Positions 25,476 to 34,309 of a DNA stretch of 45,889 nt are shown here, piece by piece; position 1 is the first letter of the stretch; each line of letters starts with the position of its first letter. The notes beneath the pieces are model-generated. The model did no database searches. It saw only the letters and a program-made list of their open reading frames with translations, and was not told the origin of the DNA. Both the position numbers and the translations under genes were made by a program. The DNA lies in contig NZ_BCTC01000050.1 of NCBI RefSeq assembly GCF_001571085.1, forward strand, positions 1 to 45,889, in the 5' to 3' direction. Origin of the DNA: Azohydromonas lata NBRC 102462 (GTDB lineage: Bacteria; Pseudomonadota; Gammaproteobacteria; Burkholderiales; Burkholderiaceae_C).

Positions 25476-27683
25476 ATGGCCCACCGCACCCACCCGCGCG
25501 CCCTGTTCGCGCCCGCCCCCCTGGCCACCGCGGCCGCCCTCGCCCTGTCGCTGCCGGCAGCGGCCCAGCAGGCCGCCGCGCCCGCCGCCCCGGCGGTTGA
25601 TGCCGCAACCGCTGCCGCAGACACGGCGCCGGCCACGACCACCACCATCACCGTCACCGGCCGCACCCCGGCGCCCGCCGTCAGCGGCTTCGGCGAGCAG
25701 CCGCTGTCGTCCACGCCCATCAGCGCCCGCGTGCTCGGCGAAACGCAACTGCGCGACACCGGTGCACGAGACCTGCGCGACCTCACGCGGCTGGACGCCT
25801 CGTTCTCCGACGCCTACAACGCCGAGGGCTACTACGGCAACCTCAGCGCGCGCGGCTATGTGTTGGACAACCGCTTCAACTACCGCCGCGACGGCCTGCC
25901 CATCAGCGGCGAAACCGTCATCGGCCTGGAGAACAAGGCCAGCGTCGAGCTGCTCAAGGGCACCAGCGGCATCCAGGCCGGCACCAGCGCGCCCGGCGGG
26001 CTGGTGAACTACACCGTCAAGCGGCCGGACCGCACCGTGCGCAGCGCCACCCTGGGCTGGCGCGAGAACGGCACCGTGGGCGCGGCGGTGGACCTGTCGC
26101 AGCGCTTCGGCGAGGACGAGCGCTACGGCCTGCGCCTGAACGCCGCCGCCGAGCGGCTGCGCCCGCAAACCCGCGACCTGCGCGGCGAGCGCCAACTGCT
26201 GGCCCTGGCCGGCGACGTGAAGCTCACCCGCGACACGCTGCTGGAAGTCGAGGTGGAACACAGCCGCCAGTCGCAGCCCAGCGTGCCGGGCTTCAGCATG
26301 CGCGGCGACGTGCTGCCCAACGCCCACGACGTGGACCCGCGCACCAACCTCAACAACCAGCCCTGGTCGCAGCCGGTGGTGTTCAACGACAACACCGCCT
26401 CCGTGCGCCTGACGCAAAAACTCGAAGGCGGCTGGAAGGCCACGGCCCACGCCGTGACGCAGCGCATCAGGACGGACGACCGGCTCGCCTACCCCTTCGG
26501 CTGCACCGAATCGGCCACCGTGTACTGGGCCGACCGCTACTGCAGTGACGGCCGCTTCGACACCTACGCCTTCAAGAGCGACAACGAACGCCGCCGCAGC
26601 GACGCACTGGACCTTGCCATTGCCGGCGGCCTGCAGACCGGCCCCGTCAGCCATGACTTGACCACCGGCGTGCTCTTCACCCGCTTCAAGAGCCGCCTGC
26701 AGCCGCGCCTGGACGATGGCGTCTGGGTCGGCTACGGCAAGGACGACGGCAGCTTGGTGATTCCCACCCTGCCCGCGGACCTGGGCACCGCGCCCAATAC
26801 CAACCGCACCGAGCGCTCCACCGAGCTCTACCTGCGCGACGCCATGCGGCTGACCGAGCGCTGGAGCGCCTGGCTGGGCCTGCGCCACACCCGCCTGGAC
26901 CGCGAGAGCGTGCGCACCGACGGCACGCGGCCCACCGACTACGGCCAGTCCTTCACCACGCCCTGGGCCGCCGCGAGCTACGCCTTCGCGCCGCAGCATT
27001 TGGTCTACGCGAGCTGGGGCCAGGGCATCGAGTCCTACATCACGCCCAACAAGAGCAGCTACGGGGCACAGGCCGGCCAGGCCCTCACCGCGCAGAAGAG
27101 CCGCCAGACCGAAATCGGCATCAAGGGCCGCACGCCCTACGACCTGCAATGGACGCTGGCAGCCTTTGACATCAACCGCCCCGTGGTCACCGACACCGGC
27201 AGCGAGTACTTCGTGGACGGCAGCCAGCGCCACCGTGGCCTGGAAGCTCAACTGGAGCGCCGCGCCGGCGCCTGGCAGTTCGCAGCCGGCGCCATGGCGC
27301 TGCGAGCCCGCTACGAGGACAGCACAGACGCCGCCCGCAACGGCCAGCGCCCGCCCAACGTCCCCTCTCGCACCCTGCGCCTGATGGCCGGCCACGACGT
27401 CGGCGCCCTGCCCGGGCTCAACGTGCAGGGCTGGCTGGTCTACGAAGGCGACCGCACCCTGACACCTGCGGCCGACAGCCCGCGCATCGGCGGCTGGGCC
27501 CGTGTAGACCTCGCCGCCCGCTACACCCAGCGTGTGGACGCCACCACGCTCACCTGGCGCGCCGGCGTGGACAACGCCTTCGACCGCCGCGCCTGGCGCG
27601 AGTCGCCCTACCAGTACGGCCACATCTACCTCTACCCCATGGCGCCGCGCACCTTCCGCGTGTCGCTGCAGGCGGACTTCTGA
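25476..27683 (+). CDS. TonB-dependent outer-membrane receptor under TPP riboswitch control (probable thiamin or precursor receptor)
   Basis: A 735-residue outer-membrane beta-barrel. The N-terminus RALFAPAPLATAAALALSLPAAAQQ is a signal peptide. A TonB-box-like TITVTGRTP is followed by the plug (about 60-185; LSARGYVLDNRFNYRRDGLP, LLKGTSGIQAGTSAPGGLVNY). The 22-strand barrel ends with an aromatic C-terminus, FRVSLQADF. By sequence it looks like a ferric-siderophore receptor, and a homology search would probably say so. The perfect TPP aptamer 64 bp upstream argues for thiamin or a pyrimidine/thiazole precursor as ligand. No TonB/ExbBD or inner-membrane permease is adjacent. The start at 25476 (MAHRTHPRALF) has no good Shine-Dalgarno, which suits a riboswitch-gated start. 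Confidence 0.9.
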   Translation: MAHRTHPRALFAPAPLATAAALALSLPAAAQQAAAPAAPAVDAATAAADTAPATTTTITVTGRTPAPAVSGFGEQPLSSTPISARVLGETQLRDTGARDLRDLTRLDASFSDAYNAEGYYGNLSARGYVLDNRFNYRRDGLPISGETVIGLENKASVELLKGTSGIQAGTSAPGGLVNYTVKRPDRTVRSATLGWRENGTVGAAVDLSQRFGEDERYGLRLNAAAERLRPQTRDLRGERQLLALAGDVKLTRDTLLEVEVEHSRQSQPSVPGFSMRGDVLPNAHDVDPRTNLNNQPWSQPVVFNDNTASVRLTQKLEGGWKATAHAVTQRIRTDDRLAYPFGCTESATVYWADRYCSDGRFDTYAFKSDNERRRSDALDLAIAGGLQTGPVSHDLTTGVLFTRFKSRLQPRLDDGVWVGYGKDDGSLVIPTLPADLGTAPNTNRTERSTELYLRDAMRLTERWSAWLGLRHTRLDRESVRTDGTRPTDYGQSFTTPWAAASYAFAPQHLVYASWGQGIESYITPNKSSYGAQAGQALTAQKSRQTEIGIKGRTPYDLQWTLAAFDINRPVVTDTGSEYFVDGSQRHRGLEAQLERRAGAWQFAAGAMALRARYEDSTDAARNGQRPPNVPSRTLRLMAGHDVGALPGLNVQGWLVYEGDRTLTPAADSPRIGGWARVDLAARYTQRVDATTLTWRAGVDNAFDRRAWRESPYQYGHIYLYPMAPRTFRVSLQADF

Positions 27684-27795
27684 CCCGAGCCGCATCGGCA
27701 GCCAAAACACAATCCCCCGCCCAGGCGCCTACCGCCCGTCTCAAGGGCGGGGCATAACCCGTTTTCGTTACAAAACCATTCTTCGAGGGATCACC
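27684..27795. promoter_or_regulatory. Leader region of the secreted protein
   Basis: It contains CCCCGCCC ... GGGCGGGG (perfect 8-bp arms, about 27714-27759) and then a short GTTTTC-N4-CAAAAC dyad before the GAGGG ribosome binding site. The first hairpin may end the receptor transcript, but it lacks a proper T-run. Confidence 0.35.
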
Positions 27796-28341
27796 ATGAC
27801 TTTTCGCCATGCCCTGACCTGCGCTCTGGGCGCCGCCGCCCTGGCCGGCTCGGCCCAATCGGCTTGGGCCGACAACGCCGCCAAGACCATTCCCTTCAAG
27901 GCCACGGCCACCATCACCGAGTGGCTGGACCCCACGCCCACCAACCCCTGCGCGGGCGAGGCGCCGGCCTACGGCGCCGCAGCCACCGGCACCAGTTCCG
28001 GCACGGGCCTGGGCTCGGCCATCGGCGTCTTCAGCTTCTCGGCACAGGACTGCGTGGTCTCCACCAGCCCCTACTTCCTGCCGCCCTATGCCTTCAACAG
28101 CCGCCAGTTCATGATCACCACGGCCAACGGCGACCAGCTCATCGGCCGCTACCAGGGCACCAGCCAGCCCATGAACGGCGGGCCGCTGGTCATGAGCGGC
28201 ACCTTCACCATCACCTCGGGTTCCGGCCGCTTCGCCTACGCCACGGGCAGCGGCACGCTGGAAGTCGTCGAAGACATCAGCACGATGCCGGCCAAGGGTT
28301 TCCTCACGCTCAACGGCCGCATCTCGCAGCCCAGGCACTGA
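27796..28341 (+). CDS. Secreted protein of unknown function (possible AOC/dirigent-like barrel)
   Basis: A 181-residue exported protein. A clean signal peptide (MTFRHALTCALGAAALAGSAQSAWA-D) precedes a Gly/Ser/Thr-rich beta-strand body. The C-terminal pattern GTFTITSGSGRFAYATGSGTLEVV resembles the strand-turn repeats of allene-oxide-cyclase/dirigent-like barrels, where GTFxITGGTGRFxxAxGxGxL is common. This is a weak fold guess, not a function. Two cysteines in the mature part (NPCAGE and QDCVVS) could form a disulfide. GAGGGATCACC before the ATG at 27796 is a good ribosome binding site. It follows the riboswitch-controlled receptor by 112 bp, but has its own leader. Confidence 0.7.
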   Translation: MTFRHALTCALGAAALAGSAQSAWADNAAKTIPFKATATITEWLDPTPTNPCAGEAPAYGAAATGTSSGTGLGSAIGVFSFSAQDCVVSTSPYFLPPYAFNSRQFMITTANGDQLIGRYQGTSQPMNGGPLVMSGTFTITSGSGRFAYATGSGTLEVVEDISTMPAKGFLTLNGRISQPRH

Positions 28342-28342
28342 G

Positions 28343-28368
28343 GCTGACGGCGGCGCAGCCGCCTCAGC
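28343..28368. terminator. Shared hairpin between two convergent genes
   Basis: GCTGA-c-GGCGGC, loop GCA, GCCGCC-TCAGC (28343-28368). It overlaps the stop of the DMT transporter on the minus strand. No T-run on either side, so termination is only possible. Confidence 0.45.
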
Positions 28369-29260
28369 GCGCCGCGCCGCGCACCACCAGGCTCACGCCC
28401 AGCGCCGTGAGCGCCATGCCCGCCAGCACCGTGGGCCCAAGCGGCTCGCGGAACAGCAGCCAGGCCAGGAGCGCGGTGCACGGCGGCACCAGGTACATCA
28501 GGCTGGTCACGCGCGTGGCTGCGCCGCGCTGGATCAGCAGGTACAGCAGCGAGCTGGCGCCCAGCGTCAGCGCCAGCACCGACCAGGCCAGTGCGCCTAT
28601 CAGCTCCGGATGCCATTGCATGCCCGTGGGCTCCAGCAGCGCCAGCGGCAGCGACACGGCCAAGGCCGCGCTCAACTGCACCAGGCTGGCCGTGCGCACG
28701 TCGCACGGCTTCACGAAGCGTTTCTGGTACAGCGTGCCTACCGTGATGCACAGCAGCGCGCCCAGGCACAGCAAGAAGTTGAAGGGCGTGATCTCCCCGC
28801 TGCCCAGCTTGCGCCACACCACCAGCAGCAGGCCCAGCAGACCAAGCAGCAAACCGAGCCACTGGCGGGCACTGGCACGCGCCTCCTGGCCGCTGGCCGA
28901 CACCCACAGCGCCGTCAGCACCGGCTGCAGGCCCACGATCAGCGCCACCGTGCCGGCCGGCGCCCCGGCCTTCACCGCGGCCCACACGCCGCCCAGGTAA
29001 CCCGCGTGCATGAGCACGCCTGTGGCGGCCAGGTGCAGCACCTGCGCGCCATTGCGCGGAAAGGCCGGCCGCGTGGCCGCGATCCACAAGCCGAAAGCCA
29101 GCACCGAGAGCGCATAGCGCCAGCTGAGAAAGGTCAGCGGCGGCGCATGCGGCATGCCGTAGCGCGCCACGATGAAGCCGGTGCTCCAGATGAGCACGAA
29201 CACCGCGGGCATGGCGCGCACCAGCGTCGCGCCGGGCACTGCCGGGGCCGAAGCGGTCAA
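28364..29260 (-). CDS. EamA/DMT family transporter
   Basis: A ten-helix inner-membrane transporter of the drug/metabolite superfamily, 298 residues. Two EamA repeats are visible: the first begins AVFVLIWSTGFIVARYG and contains HAGYLGGVWAAVKAGAPAGTVALI; the second contains SSLLYLLIQRGAATRVTSLMYLVPPCTALLAWLLFRE (only the motif around LVPPCTALLAW is diagnostic). The substrate is unknown (metabolite efflux likely). The long frame begins with TTG at 29260, overlapping the pgsA stop (TTGA). An ATG at 29212 (MPAVFVLIWSTG) would also give a full first helix. Overlap suggests translational coupling to pgsA. Confidence 0.88.
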   Translation of the reverse strand: MTASAPAVPGATLVRAMPAVFVLIWSTGFIVARYGMPHAPPLTFLSWRYALSVLAFGLWIAATRPAFPRNGAQVLHLAATGVLMHAGYLGGVWAAVKAGAPAGTVALIVGLQPVLTALWVSASGQEARASARQWLGLLLGLLGLLLVVWRKLGSGEITPFNFLLCLGALLCITVGTLYQKRFVKPCDVRTASLVQLSAALAVSLPLALLEPTGMQWHPELIGALAWSVLALTLGASSLLYLLIQRGAATRVTSLMYLVPPCTALLAWLLFREPLGPTVLAGMALTALGVSLVVRGAAR

Positions 29261-29823
29261 CGCGCGCGGGCGCGAATTTCGGGCAGCGCCTTCTGCAGGT
29301 AATACACCATGGACCAGATGGTCAGCACCGCGGCCAGCCAGATCAGGCCCGTGCCCCAGAGGTGCGTATCGACCACGCCCAACAGCCGCCCGTCATAGAG
29401 CAGGAAGGGAATGGCCACCATCTGCACCGTGGTCTTGAGCTTGCCCACCATGTGCACGGCCACGCTGCGCGAGGCGCCGATCTGCGCCATCCACTCGCGC
29501 AGCGCCGAGATGGCGATCTCGCGGCCGATGATGACCAGCGCCACCAGCGCGTCCACCCGGTCCAGTTGCACCAGGATGAGCAGCGAGGCGCAAACGAGGA
29601 ACTTGTCCGCCACCGGGTCCAGGAAGGCGCCGAAGGAGGACGTTTGATTGAGCCGCCGCGCCAGCCAGCCGTCGGCCCAATCGGTGAGCGCGAACACGAT
29701 GAACAGCACCGTGGCCACCAGGTTTTGCGTCGCGTGCTGCATGGGCAGCTCGTACACCGCCACGATCAGCGGTATGGCCACGATGCGGGCCCAGGTCAGC
29801 AGGGTGGGCAGGTTGAAAAACAT
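29257..29823 (-). CDS. pgsA: CDP-diacylglycerol-glycerol-3-phosphate 3-phosphatidyltransferase
   Basis: Inner-membrane enzyme that makes phosphatidylglycerophosphate, the committed step to phosphatidylglycerol and cardiolipin. It has 188 residues and four to six TM helices. The CDP-alcohol phosphotransferase motif is intact: DWADGWLARRL ... GAFLDPVADK, giving the D-G-A-R-G-D-D signature. The start at 29823 (MFFNLPTLLTW) is standard; the frame runs further upstream without family sequence. It sits between the TonB-C-like lipoprotein (150-bp gap with hairpins) and the EamA gene (overlapping). In many beta-proteobacteria pgsA is downstream of uvrC, as here. Cardiolipin synthase at 40.1 kb acts later in the same pathway. 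Confidence 0.96.
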   Translation of the reverse strand: MFFNLPTLLTWARIVAIPLIVAVYELPMQHATQNLVATVLFIVFALTDWADGWLARRLNQTSSFGAFLDPVADKFLVCASLLILVQLDRVDALVALVIIGREIAISALREWMAQIGASRSVAVHMVGKLKTTVQMVAIPFLLYDGRLLGVVDTHLWGTGLIWLAAVLTIWSMVYYLQKALPEIRARAR

Positions 29824-29855
29824 CCCGGCATTGTGCCTGCTGCGCAAGGGCTCGC

Positions 29856-29939
29856 CGGCCGTCCGAGACCCGGGCTCTTCGGACGGCCGCGCGCTCATGG
29901 GTACACCCTCGCGCTGCGCGCGGTCCCGCCGAGCGGGAC
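29856..29939. repeat. Two perfect inverted repeats between the lipoprotein gene and pgsA
   Basis: CGGCCGTCCGA (29856-29866) pairs with TCGGACGGCCG (29879-29889): 11-bp arms, 12-nt loop. GTCCCGC-CGA-GCGGGAC follows at 29923-29939. In the direction of pgsA the larger hairpin ends 33 nt before its start codon. There is no T-run after it, so it could be a leader structure or a transcript-processing site instead of a terminator. Confidence 0.5.
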
Positions 29940-29974
29940 GGAACGTTCCCTTCGCAGCGGCCGGGCGGGGGCGC

Positions 29975-30490
29975 TCATTGATCCAGCGTCCGCGGCTTGA
30001 AGTGCCTGTCGTCGTTGAACAGGAACACTTCGCTGAATTTCCACGGCCGCGGCAGGTGCGACACGTCGCCAAAGGGCGCGGCGCGGTTCACGGCGTCAAT
30101 GGCCAGCTGCACCGTGTCCTTGGCCTGGTGCGGCACGCGCTGCACGTTGATCCTGCGCACGCTGCCGTCGCGGTTGAGCTCGATCTCCAGCACCGGAATG
30201 GCCAGCAGCGGCTCAGGCACGTCGCCCATGTAGGACATGCTCGGGTTGGCCGCCACCAGCCGCGTGGCGGCCTGGATGCGATAGGACGTCCAGTCGCCCG
30301 CCTGCGCCGGTTTGGGCAGGGCGGCCACCGCGCGCGCCGTCGAGGGCTCCAGCGCCGGCGAGGTCGCAGGCTGCGCGGACGAGGCCGTCGAATCCGGCAG
30401 CGGCTTGGTCAGGGTGCAGGCGCCCAATCCCAGGGCGGTCGCGATCAGGGCCCACCAGCGCAGTGGGCGCGGGGCTTCAGTGGAGCGCAC
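29975..30490 (-). CDS. Lipoprotein with TonB C-terminal-like domain, unknown function
   Basis: A 171-residue protein starting at GTG 30490 ([13 protein letters not shown]), overlapping the end of uvrC by 14 nt. It has a lipobox LGAC with the modified Cys at C25. A Ser/Ala/Pro linker follows. The C-terminal half, [22 protein letters not shown] then [17 protein letters not shown], resembles the TonB C-terminal fold, where a strand with RDGSV and a helix ending in aAPF are usual. There is no TM helix, so it cannot act as a normal TonB energy transducer; outer-membrane attachment is likely. Downstream of uvrC in the same direction, so probably co-transcribed. The longer frame from 30871 is inside uvrC and is a shadow. 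Confidence 0.75.
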   Translation of the reverse strand: MRSTEAPRPLRWWALIATALGLGACTLTKPLPDSTASSAQPATSPALEPSTARAVAALPKPAQAGDWTSYRIQAATRLVAANPSMSYMGDVPEPLLAIPVLEIELNRDGSVRRINVQRVPHQAKDTVQLAIDAVNRAAPFGDVSHLPRPWKFSEVFLFNDDRHFKPRTLDQ

Positions 30491-32459
30491 GGTAAATCTC
30501 CTCCGCCAGGTCTCTCGATATGCCTTCGACGCTGGCGAGCTCGTCGACGGCGGCTTGGGCCACGCCGCGCACACCGCCGAAGCGCTGCAGCAGCCGGGCC
30601 CGCTTCTTTGGGCCGACGCCCGGGATGTCCTCCAGCCGGCTGCCGCCGGTGCGCACACTCGCGCGCTTGGCCCGCATGCCGGTGATGGCAAAACGGTGCG
30701 CCTCGTCGCGGATCTGCGCCACCAGCATGAGCGCTGCGGAATCGGCGCCCAGGTACACCTTGGGCCGGCCGTCGGCAAACACCAGCTCTTCCAGGCCGAC
30801 CTTGCGCCCCTCGCCCTTCTCGACGCCGGCGATGAGCGACAGGTCCAGCCCCAGTTCCTCGAACACCTCACGCGCCATGCTCACCTGGCCGCGGCCGCCG
30901 TCCACCAGCACCACGTCAGGCATGCGCGCCGTGCCGGCGGCCACGCCCTCGGCCAGCTTGCCGTAGCGGCGCGTGAGCACCTGCCGCATGGCGGCGTAGT
31001 CGTCGCCGGGCGTGATGCCGGTGATGTTGAACCGGCGGTACTGGGCGCTTTGCATCTGGTGGTTCTCGAACACCACACAGCTGGCCTGCGTGGCTTCGCC
31101 AGCGGTATGGCTGATGTCGAAACACTCGATGCGCAAGGTATCCAGATCCTGCACCTCAAGGCCCAGCGACTCGGCCAGCGCCAGGGTGCGCGCCTTCTGC
31201 GAGCCTTCCTGCGCCAGCAGCCGCGCCAGCGCCAGCTCGGCGCCGGTCTGCGCCATCTGCAGCCACACGCGGCGCTGCTCGCGCGGCTGGTGCTGCGCGC
31301 TGACCTTGAAGCCGGCGTGCACGGACAGCGCCTCCATCAGCGCCGCGTCCACCGGGTGGCTCACCACCAGCGAGGGCGGCACGGCGCTGTCCAGGTAGTG
31401 CTGGGCGATGAAGGCCTCCAGCACGCGCACCTCTGGCGGCACGGGCGCGGCGACGTCGTCGCTCTCGTCTTCCACCGCCCCGAGGACGGCACCCTCCTCC
31501 ACGTGCGTCGGGAAGTGCGCGCGGTCGCCCAGGTGGCGCCCGCCGCGCACCATGGCCAGGTTCACGCAGGCGCGGCCGCCTTGCACCTTCACGGCCAGCA
31601 CGTCCACGTCCTTGCCGGCAGACGAGGCGCTGTTCTCCTCCACCGACTGCTGCTGCAGCACGCGCGACAGGGCCTGGATCTGGTTGCGCAGCTCGGCCGC
31701 CTTCTCGTACTCGAAGGCCTCGGCGTGCTCCATCATCCGCCGCTGCAACTGGTCCAGCAGCTCCTGCTGCTCGCCGCGCAGGAAGCGCTCGGCGTTGTGC
31801 ACGTCGCTCGTGTAGTCGGCGTCGCTGATGAGGCCTACGCAGGGCGCCGTGCAGCGCCGGATCTGGTAGAGCAGGCAAGGCCGGCTGCGGTTGGCAAAGA
31901 CGGTGTCCTCGCAGGTGCGCAACCTGAAAACCTTCTGCAGCAGCTGGATGGACTCCTTCACCGCCCAAGCGCTCGGGTAGGGGCCGAAGTAGTGGTGCTT
32001 CTTGTCCACCGCGCCGCGGTAGTAAGCCATGCGCGGGAAGCGGTGCGAGACGAGCTGCAGGTACGGATAGCTCTTGTCGTCGCGGAACAGGATGTTGAAC
32101 CGCGGGTTGAGCGCCTTGATGAGGTTGTTTTCCAGCAGCAGCGCTTCGGCCTCGGTGCGCACCACCGTGGTCTCCATGCGCGCGATGCGGTTGACCATCA
32201 CGCCGATGCGCGTGCCGCCGTGGTCCTTCTGGAAATAGCTGGAGACGCGCCGCTTGAGGTTCTTGGCCTTGCCGACGTAGAGCACGGCGCCGTGCGCATC
32301 GAAGTAGCGGTAGACGCCGGGCAGCGCGGGCAACTGCGCCACTTCGGCCAGCAGCGCGGCGCGGCCCGCGGCAGCGGCTGACTCGGCATGTACAACTTCC
32401 TCGGCGGCGGCGGCCTGCACGGCCGCGGCAGCGTCTTCGGGAGATAAGGACTGGGTCAT
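30477..32459 (-). CDS. uvrC: UvrABC system protein C (excinuclease subunit)
   Basis: Makes both incisions in nucleotide excision repair. It has 660 residues. Domains in order: an Ala-rich N-terminal extension of about 45 residues, GIY-YIG endonuclease ([25 protein letters not shown]), Cys-rich [18 protein letters not shown] motif ([14 protein letters not shown]) that binds UvrB, the RNase-H-like nuclease half ([20 protein letters not shown]), and tandem HhH at the C-terminus ([31 protein letters not shown]). Start ATG at 32459 (MTQSLSPED). Divergent from earP with only 36 bp between start codons. The downstream lipoprotein gene overlaps its 3' end. Confidence 0.97.
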   Translation of the reverse strand: MTQSLSPEDAAAAVQAAAAEEVVHAESAAAAGRAALLAEVAQLPALPGVYRYFDAHGAVLYVGKAKNLKRRVSSYFQKDHGGTRIGVMVNRIARMETTVVRTEAEALLLENNLIKALNPRFNILFRDDKSYPYLQLVSHRFPRMAYYRGAVDKKHHYFGPYPSAWAVKESIQLLQKVFRLRTCEDTVFANRSRPCLLYQIRRCTAPCVGLISDADYTSDVHNAERFLRGEQQELLDQLQRRMMEHAEAFEYEKAAELRNQIQALSRVLQQQSVEENSASSAGKDVDVLAVKVQGGRACVNLAMVRGGRHLGDRAHFPTHVEEGAVLGAVEDESDDVAAPVPPEVRVLEAFIAQHYLDSAVPPSLVVSHPVDAALMEALSVHAGFKVSAQHQPREQRRVWLQMAQTGAELALARLLAQEGSQKARTLALAESLGLEVQDLDTLRIECFDISHTAGEATQASCVVFENHQMQSAQYRRFNITGITPGDDYAAMRQVLTRRYGKLAEGVAAGTARMPDVVLVDGGRGQVSMAREVFEELGLDLSLIAGVEKGEGRKVGLEELVFADGRPKVYLGADSAALMLVAQIRDEAHRFAITGMRAKRASVRTGGSRLEDIPGVGPKKRARLLQRFGGVRGVAQAAVDELASVEGISRDLAEEIYRALH

Positions 32460-32483
32460 GGAGGGCGTGATTCTGACGCTTCG

Positions 32484-32489
32484 GATAAT
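32484..32489 (+). promoter_or_regulatory. -10-like hexamer 6 nt before the earP start
   Basis: GATAAT ends 6 nt before the ATG at 32496, inside the 36-bp divergent uvrC-earP gap. No Shine-Dalgarno fits between them, so the earP mRNA is probably leaderless. Confidence 0.45.
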
Positions 32490-32495
32490 CGCGCC

Positions 32496-33533
32496 ATGTT
32501 GTGGGACCTGTTCTGCCGCGTGATCGACAACCACGGTGACCTCGGTGTGGCCTGGCGACTGGCCACGGATTTATCGGCTCGCGGCGAGCGCGCGCGGCTG
32601 TGGGTGGACGACGCCTCGGCCCTGGCCTGGATGGCGCCGCAAGGCAATGCCCGCGTGCAGGTGCTGCCCTGGCGCGACGAAGGCGACTTCCCCGAGCCCG
32701 GCGACGTCGTCGTGGAGCTGTTCGGCTGCGACCCGCCGGCGGGCTTCGTCGCGCGCATGGCCGCCAGCCCCAAGCCGCCCGCGTGGATCAACCTCGAATA
32801 CCTCAGCGCCGAGCGCTACGTGGAGCGCTCGCACGGCCTGCAGTCGCCGCAGTTCTCCGGCCCCGGCGCGGGCCTGGTGAAGTTCTTCTTCTACCCCGGC
32901 TTCACCCCCGCCACCGGCGGCCTGCTGCGCGAGCGCGACTTGCAAGCACGCCGCGCCGCCTTCGACCGCGCCGCCTGGCTGGCCGCGCAAGGCACCGGCT
33001 GGCAGCCGGACGAACGCGTGGTCAGCCTCTTCTGCTACCGCCGCCTCGACGCCCTGTGGCCGTGGCTGGCCGACGGCCGCCCAACGCTGCTGCTGGCCAC
33101 ACCCGGCGCGGCGCAGGCCGACGTGCCCGGCCTGCCCGCCAACGTGCGCCTGCACCGCCTGCCCTGGCTCACGCAGCGCGACTACGACCACCTGCTGTGG
33201 GCCGCGGACCTGAACTTCGTCCGCGGCGAGGATTCCTTCGTCCGCGCCCAATGGGCCGCCGTGCCCTTCGTGTGGCAGATCTACGAGCAGGACGACGGCG
33301 TGCACGCCGAAAAGCTGGACGCTTTCCTGGATCGCTTTCTGGCCGGCAGCAACGCCGCTTTCAGCCTGGAATTGCGCGCGCTGTGGCGCGCCTGGAACCG
33401 CCTGGCCGAGCCGCCGGCCGCCCTGCCGGACGACGCCACGTGGCGTGCCGCCTGCGCACGCTGGCGGCAAAGCCTTGAAAAGCAGCACGATTTGACCGGC
33501 CGGCTACAGGAGTTCGTGGCGGCGCGTTGGTAG
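32496..33533 (+). CDS. earP: EF-P arginine rhamnosyltransferase
   Basis: Transfers rhamnose from TDP-rhamnose to Arg32 of elongation factor P, activating it for rescue of ribosomes stalled at proline stretches. It has 345 residues. The start [21 protein letters not shown] carries D11 and D15, matching the conserved N-terminal Asp pair of the family. The C-terminal donor-site block [15 protein letters not shown] and [14 protein letters not shown] are diagnostic. Its substrate gene efp is 109 bp downstream, the usual order. TDP-rhamnose genes are not in the window. Translation starts at ATG 32496, with a -10-like element 6 nt upstream. Confidence 0.97.
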   Translation: MLWDLFCRVIDNHGDLGVAWRLATDLSARGERARLWVDDASALAWMAPQGNARVQVLPWRDEGDFPEPGDVVVELFGCDPPAGFVARMAASPKPPAWINLEYLSAERYVERSHGLQSPQFSGPGAGLVKFFFYPGFTPATGGLLRERDLQARRAAFDRAAWLAAQGTGWQPDERVVSLFCYRRLDALWPWLADGRPTLLLATPGAAQADVPGLPANVRLHRLPWLTQRDYDHLLWAADLNFVRGEDSFVRAQWAAVPFVWQIYEQDDGVHAEKLDAFLDRFLAGSNAAFSLELRALWRAWNRLAEPPAALPDDATWRAACARWRQSLEKQHDLTGRLQEFVAARW

Positions 33534-33642
33534 AATCACGGGCTTTGCGTTGAGCCGCGTCCGTGCGACGCGCGCCTGCGACGCGCTATCAGGCAGCACC
33601 GAGCGTTCAATTCGTGCAGCCACTCTCTTTTGGAATCTCGCC

Positions 33643-34197
33643 ATGAAACTCGCTCAGGAAATCCGCGCCGGCAACGTGATCATGCAGGGCAAGGACCCGA
33701 TGGTCGTGCTCAAGACCGAATACAGCCGCGGCGGCCGCGGTGCCGCCACGGTGCGCATCAAGATGAAGAACCTGCTCAATGGCGGCGGGGCTGAAGTCGT
33801 CTTCAAGGCCGACGACAAGATGGACCAGATCATCCTGGACAAGAAGGAGTGCACCTACACGTACTTCGCCGATCCGATGTATGTGTTCATGGACACCGAG
33901 TACAACCAGTTCGAGGTCGAGGCCGAGAACATGGGCGACGCCATCTCCTACCTGGAAGACAACATGGTGGTGGAAGTGGTGTTCTATGACGGCAAGGCCA
34001 TCTCGGTCGAGCTGCCCACCACCGTCGTGCGCGAGATCGAGACCGAGCCCGCCGTCAAGGGCGACACCTCCGGCAAGGTCATGAAGCCCGCCCGCCTGGT
34101 CGGCACCGGCTTCGAAATCCCCGTGCCCCTGTTCGTGGAAAACGGCGACAAGATCGAAATCGACACCCGCACGCACGAGTACCGCAAGCGCGTCTGA
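33643..34197 (+). CDS. efp: Elongation factor P (rhamnosylated, Arg32 type)
   Basis: A 184-residue three-domain translation factor that binds between the P and E sites and promotes peptide-bond formation at polyproline. The modification loop is [11 protein letters not shown] with Arg at position 32, the EarP target, instead of the Lys used by EpmA-type EF-P. Domains II and III ([38 protein letters not shown]) are intact, including the RTHEYRKR tail. Upstream earP supplies the modification. The ATG 33643 ([10 protein letters not shown]) is the family start. A hairpin with UUCG loop at 34235-34258 ends the transcript. Confidence 0.98.
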   Translation: MKLAQEIRAGNVIMQGKDPMVVLKTEYSRGGRGAATVRIKMKNLLNGGGAEVVFKADDKMDQIILDKKECTYTYFADPMYVFMDTEYNQFEVEAENMGDAISYLEDNMVVEVVFYDGKAISVELPTTVVREIETEPAVKGDTSGKVMKPARLVGTGFEIPVPLFVENGDKIEIDTRTHEYRKRV

Positions 34198-34234
34198 TTC
34201 CAGACACGCACGCGCGCACATCGCATGCGAGCAG

Positions 34235-34264
34235 CAAGGGGCACTTCGGTGCCCCTTGTCGTTT
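34235..34264 (+). terminator. Terminator after efp
   Basis: CAAGGGGCAC, loop TTCG, GTGCCCCTTG: a perfect 10-bp stem (34235-34258) with an extra-stable tetraloop. The T-rich tail is short (TCGTTT), so it may be only moderately efficient. Confidence 0.75.
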
Positions 34265-34309
34265 CCGCCTTCCGAATCCCCTTCTCTTGCCCGACTCCCG
34301 CCCGCCGCC

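Noticed and set aside
25476-27683. Siderophore receptor call for the TonB-dependent protein
   Set aside because: Sequence style alone suggests iron uptake, but there is no Fur-box seen by eye and a full TPP riboswitch precedes the gene, so I prefer a thiamin-related ligand.
30491-30871. Upstream extension of the TonB-C-like lipoprotein frame
   Set aside because: It lies inside uvrC in another frame; the lipobox only makes sense with the GTG at 30490.
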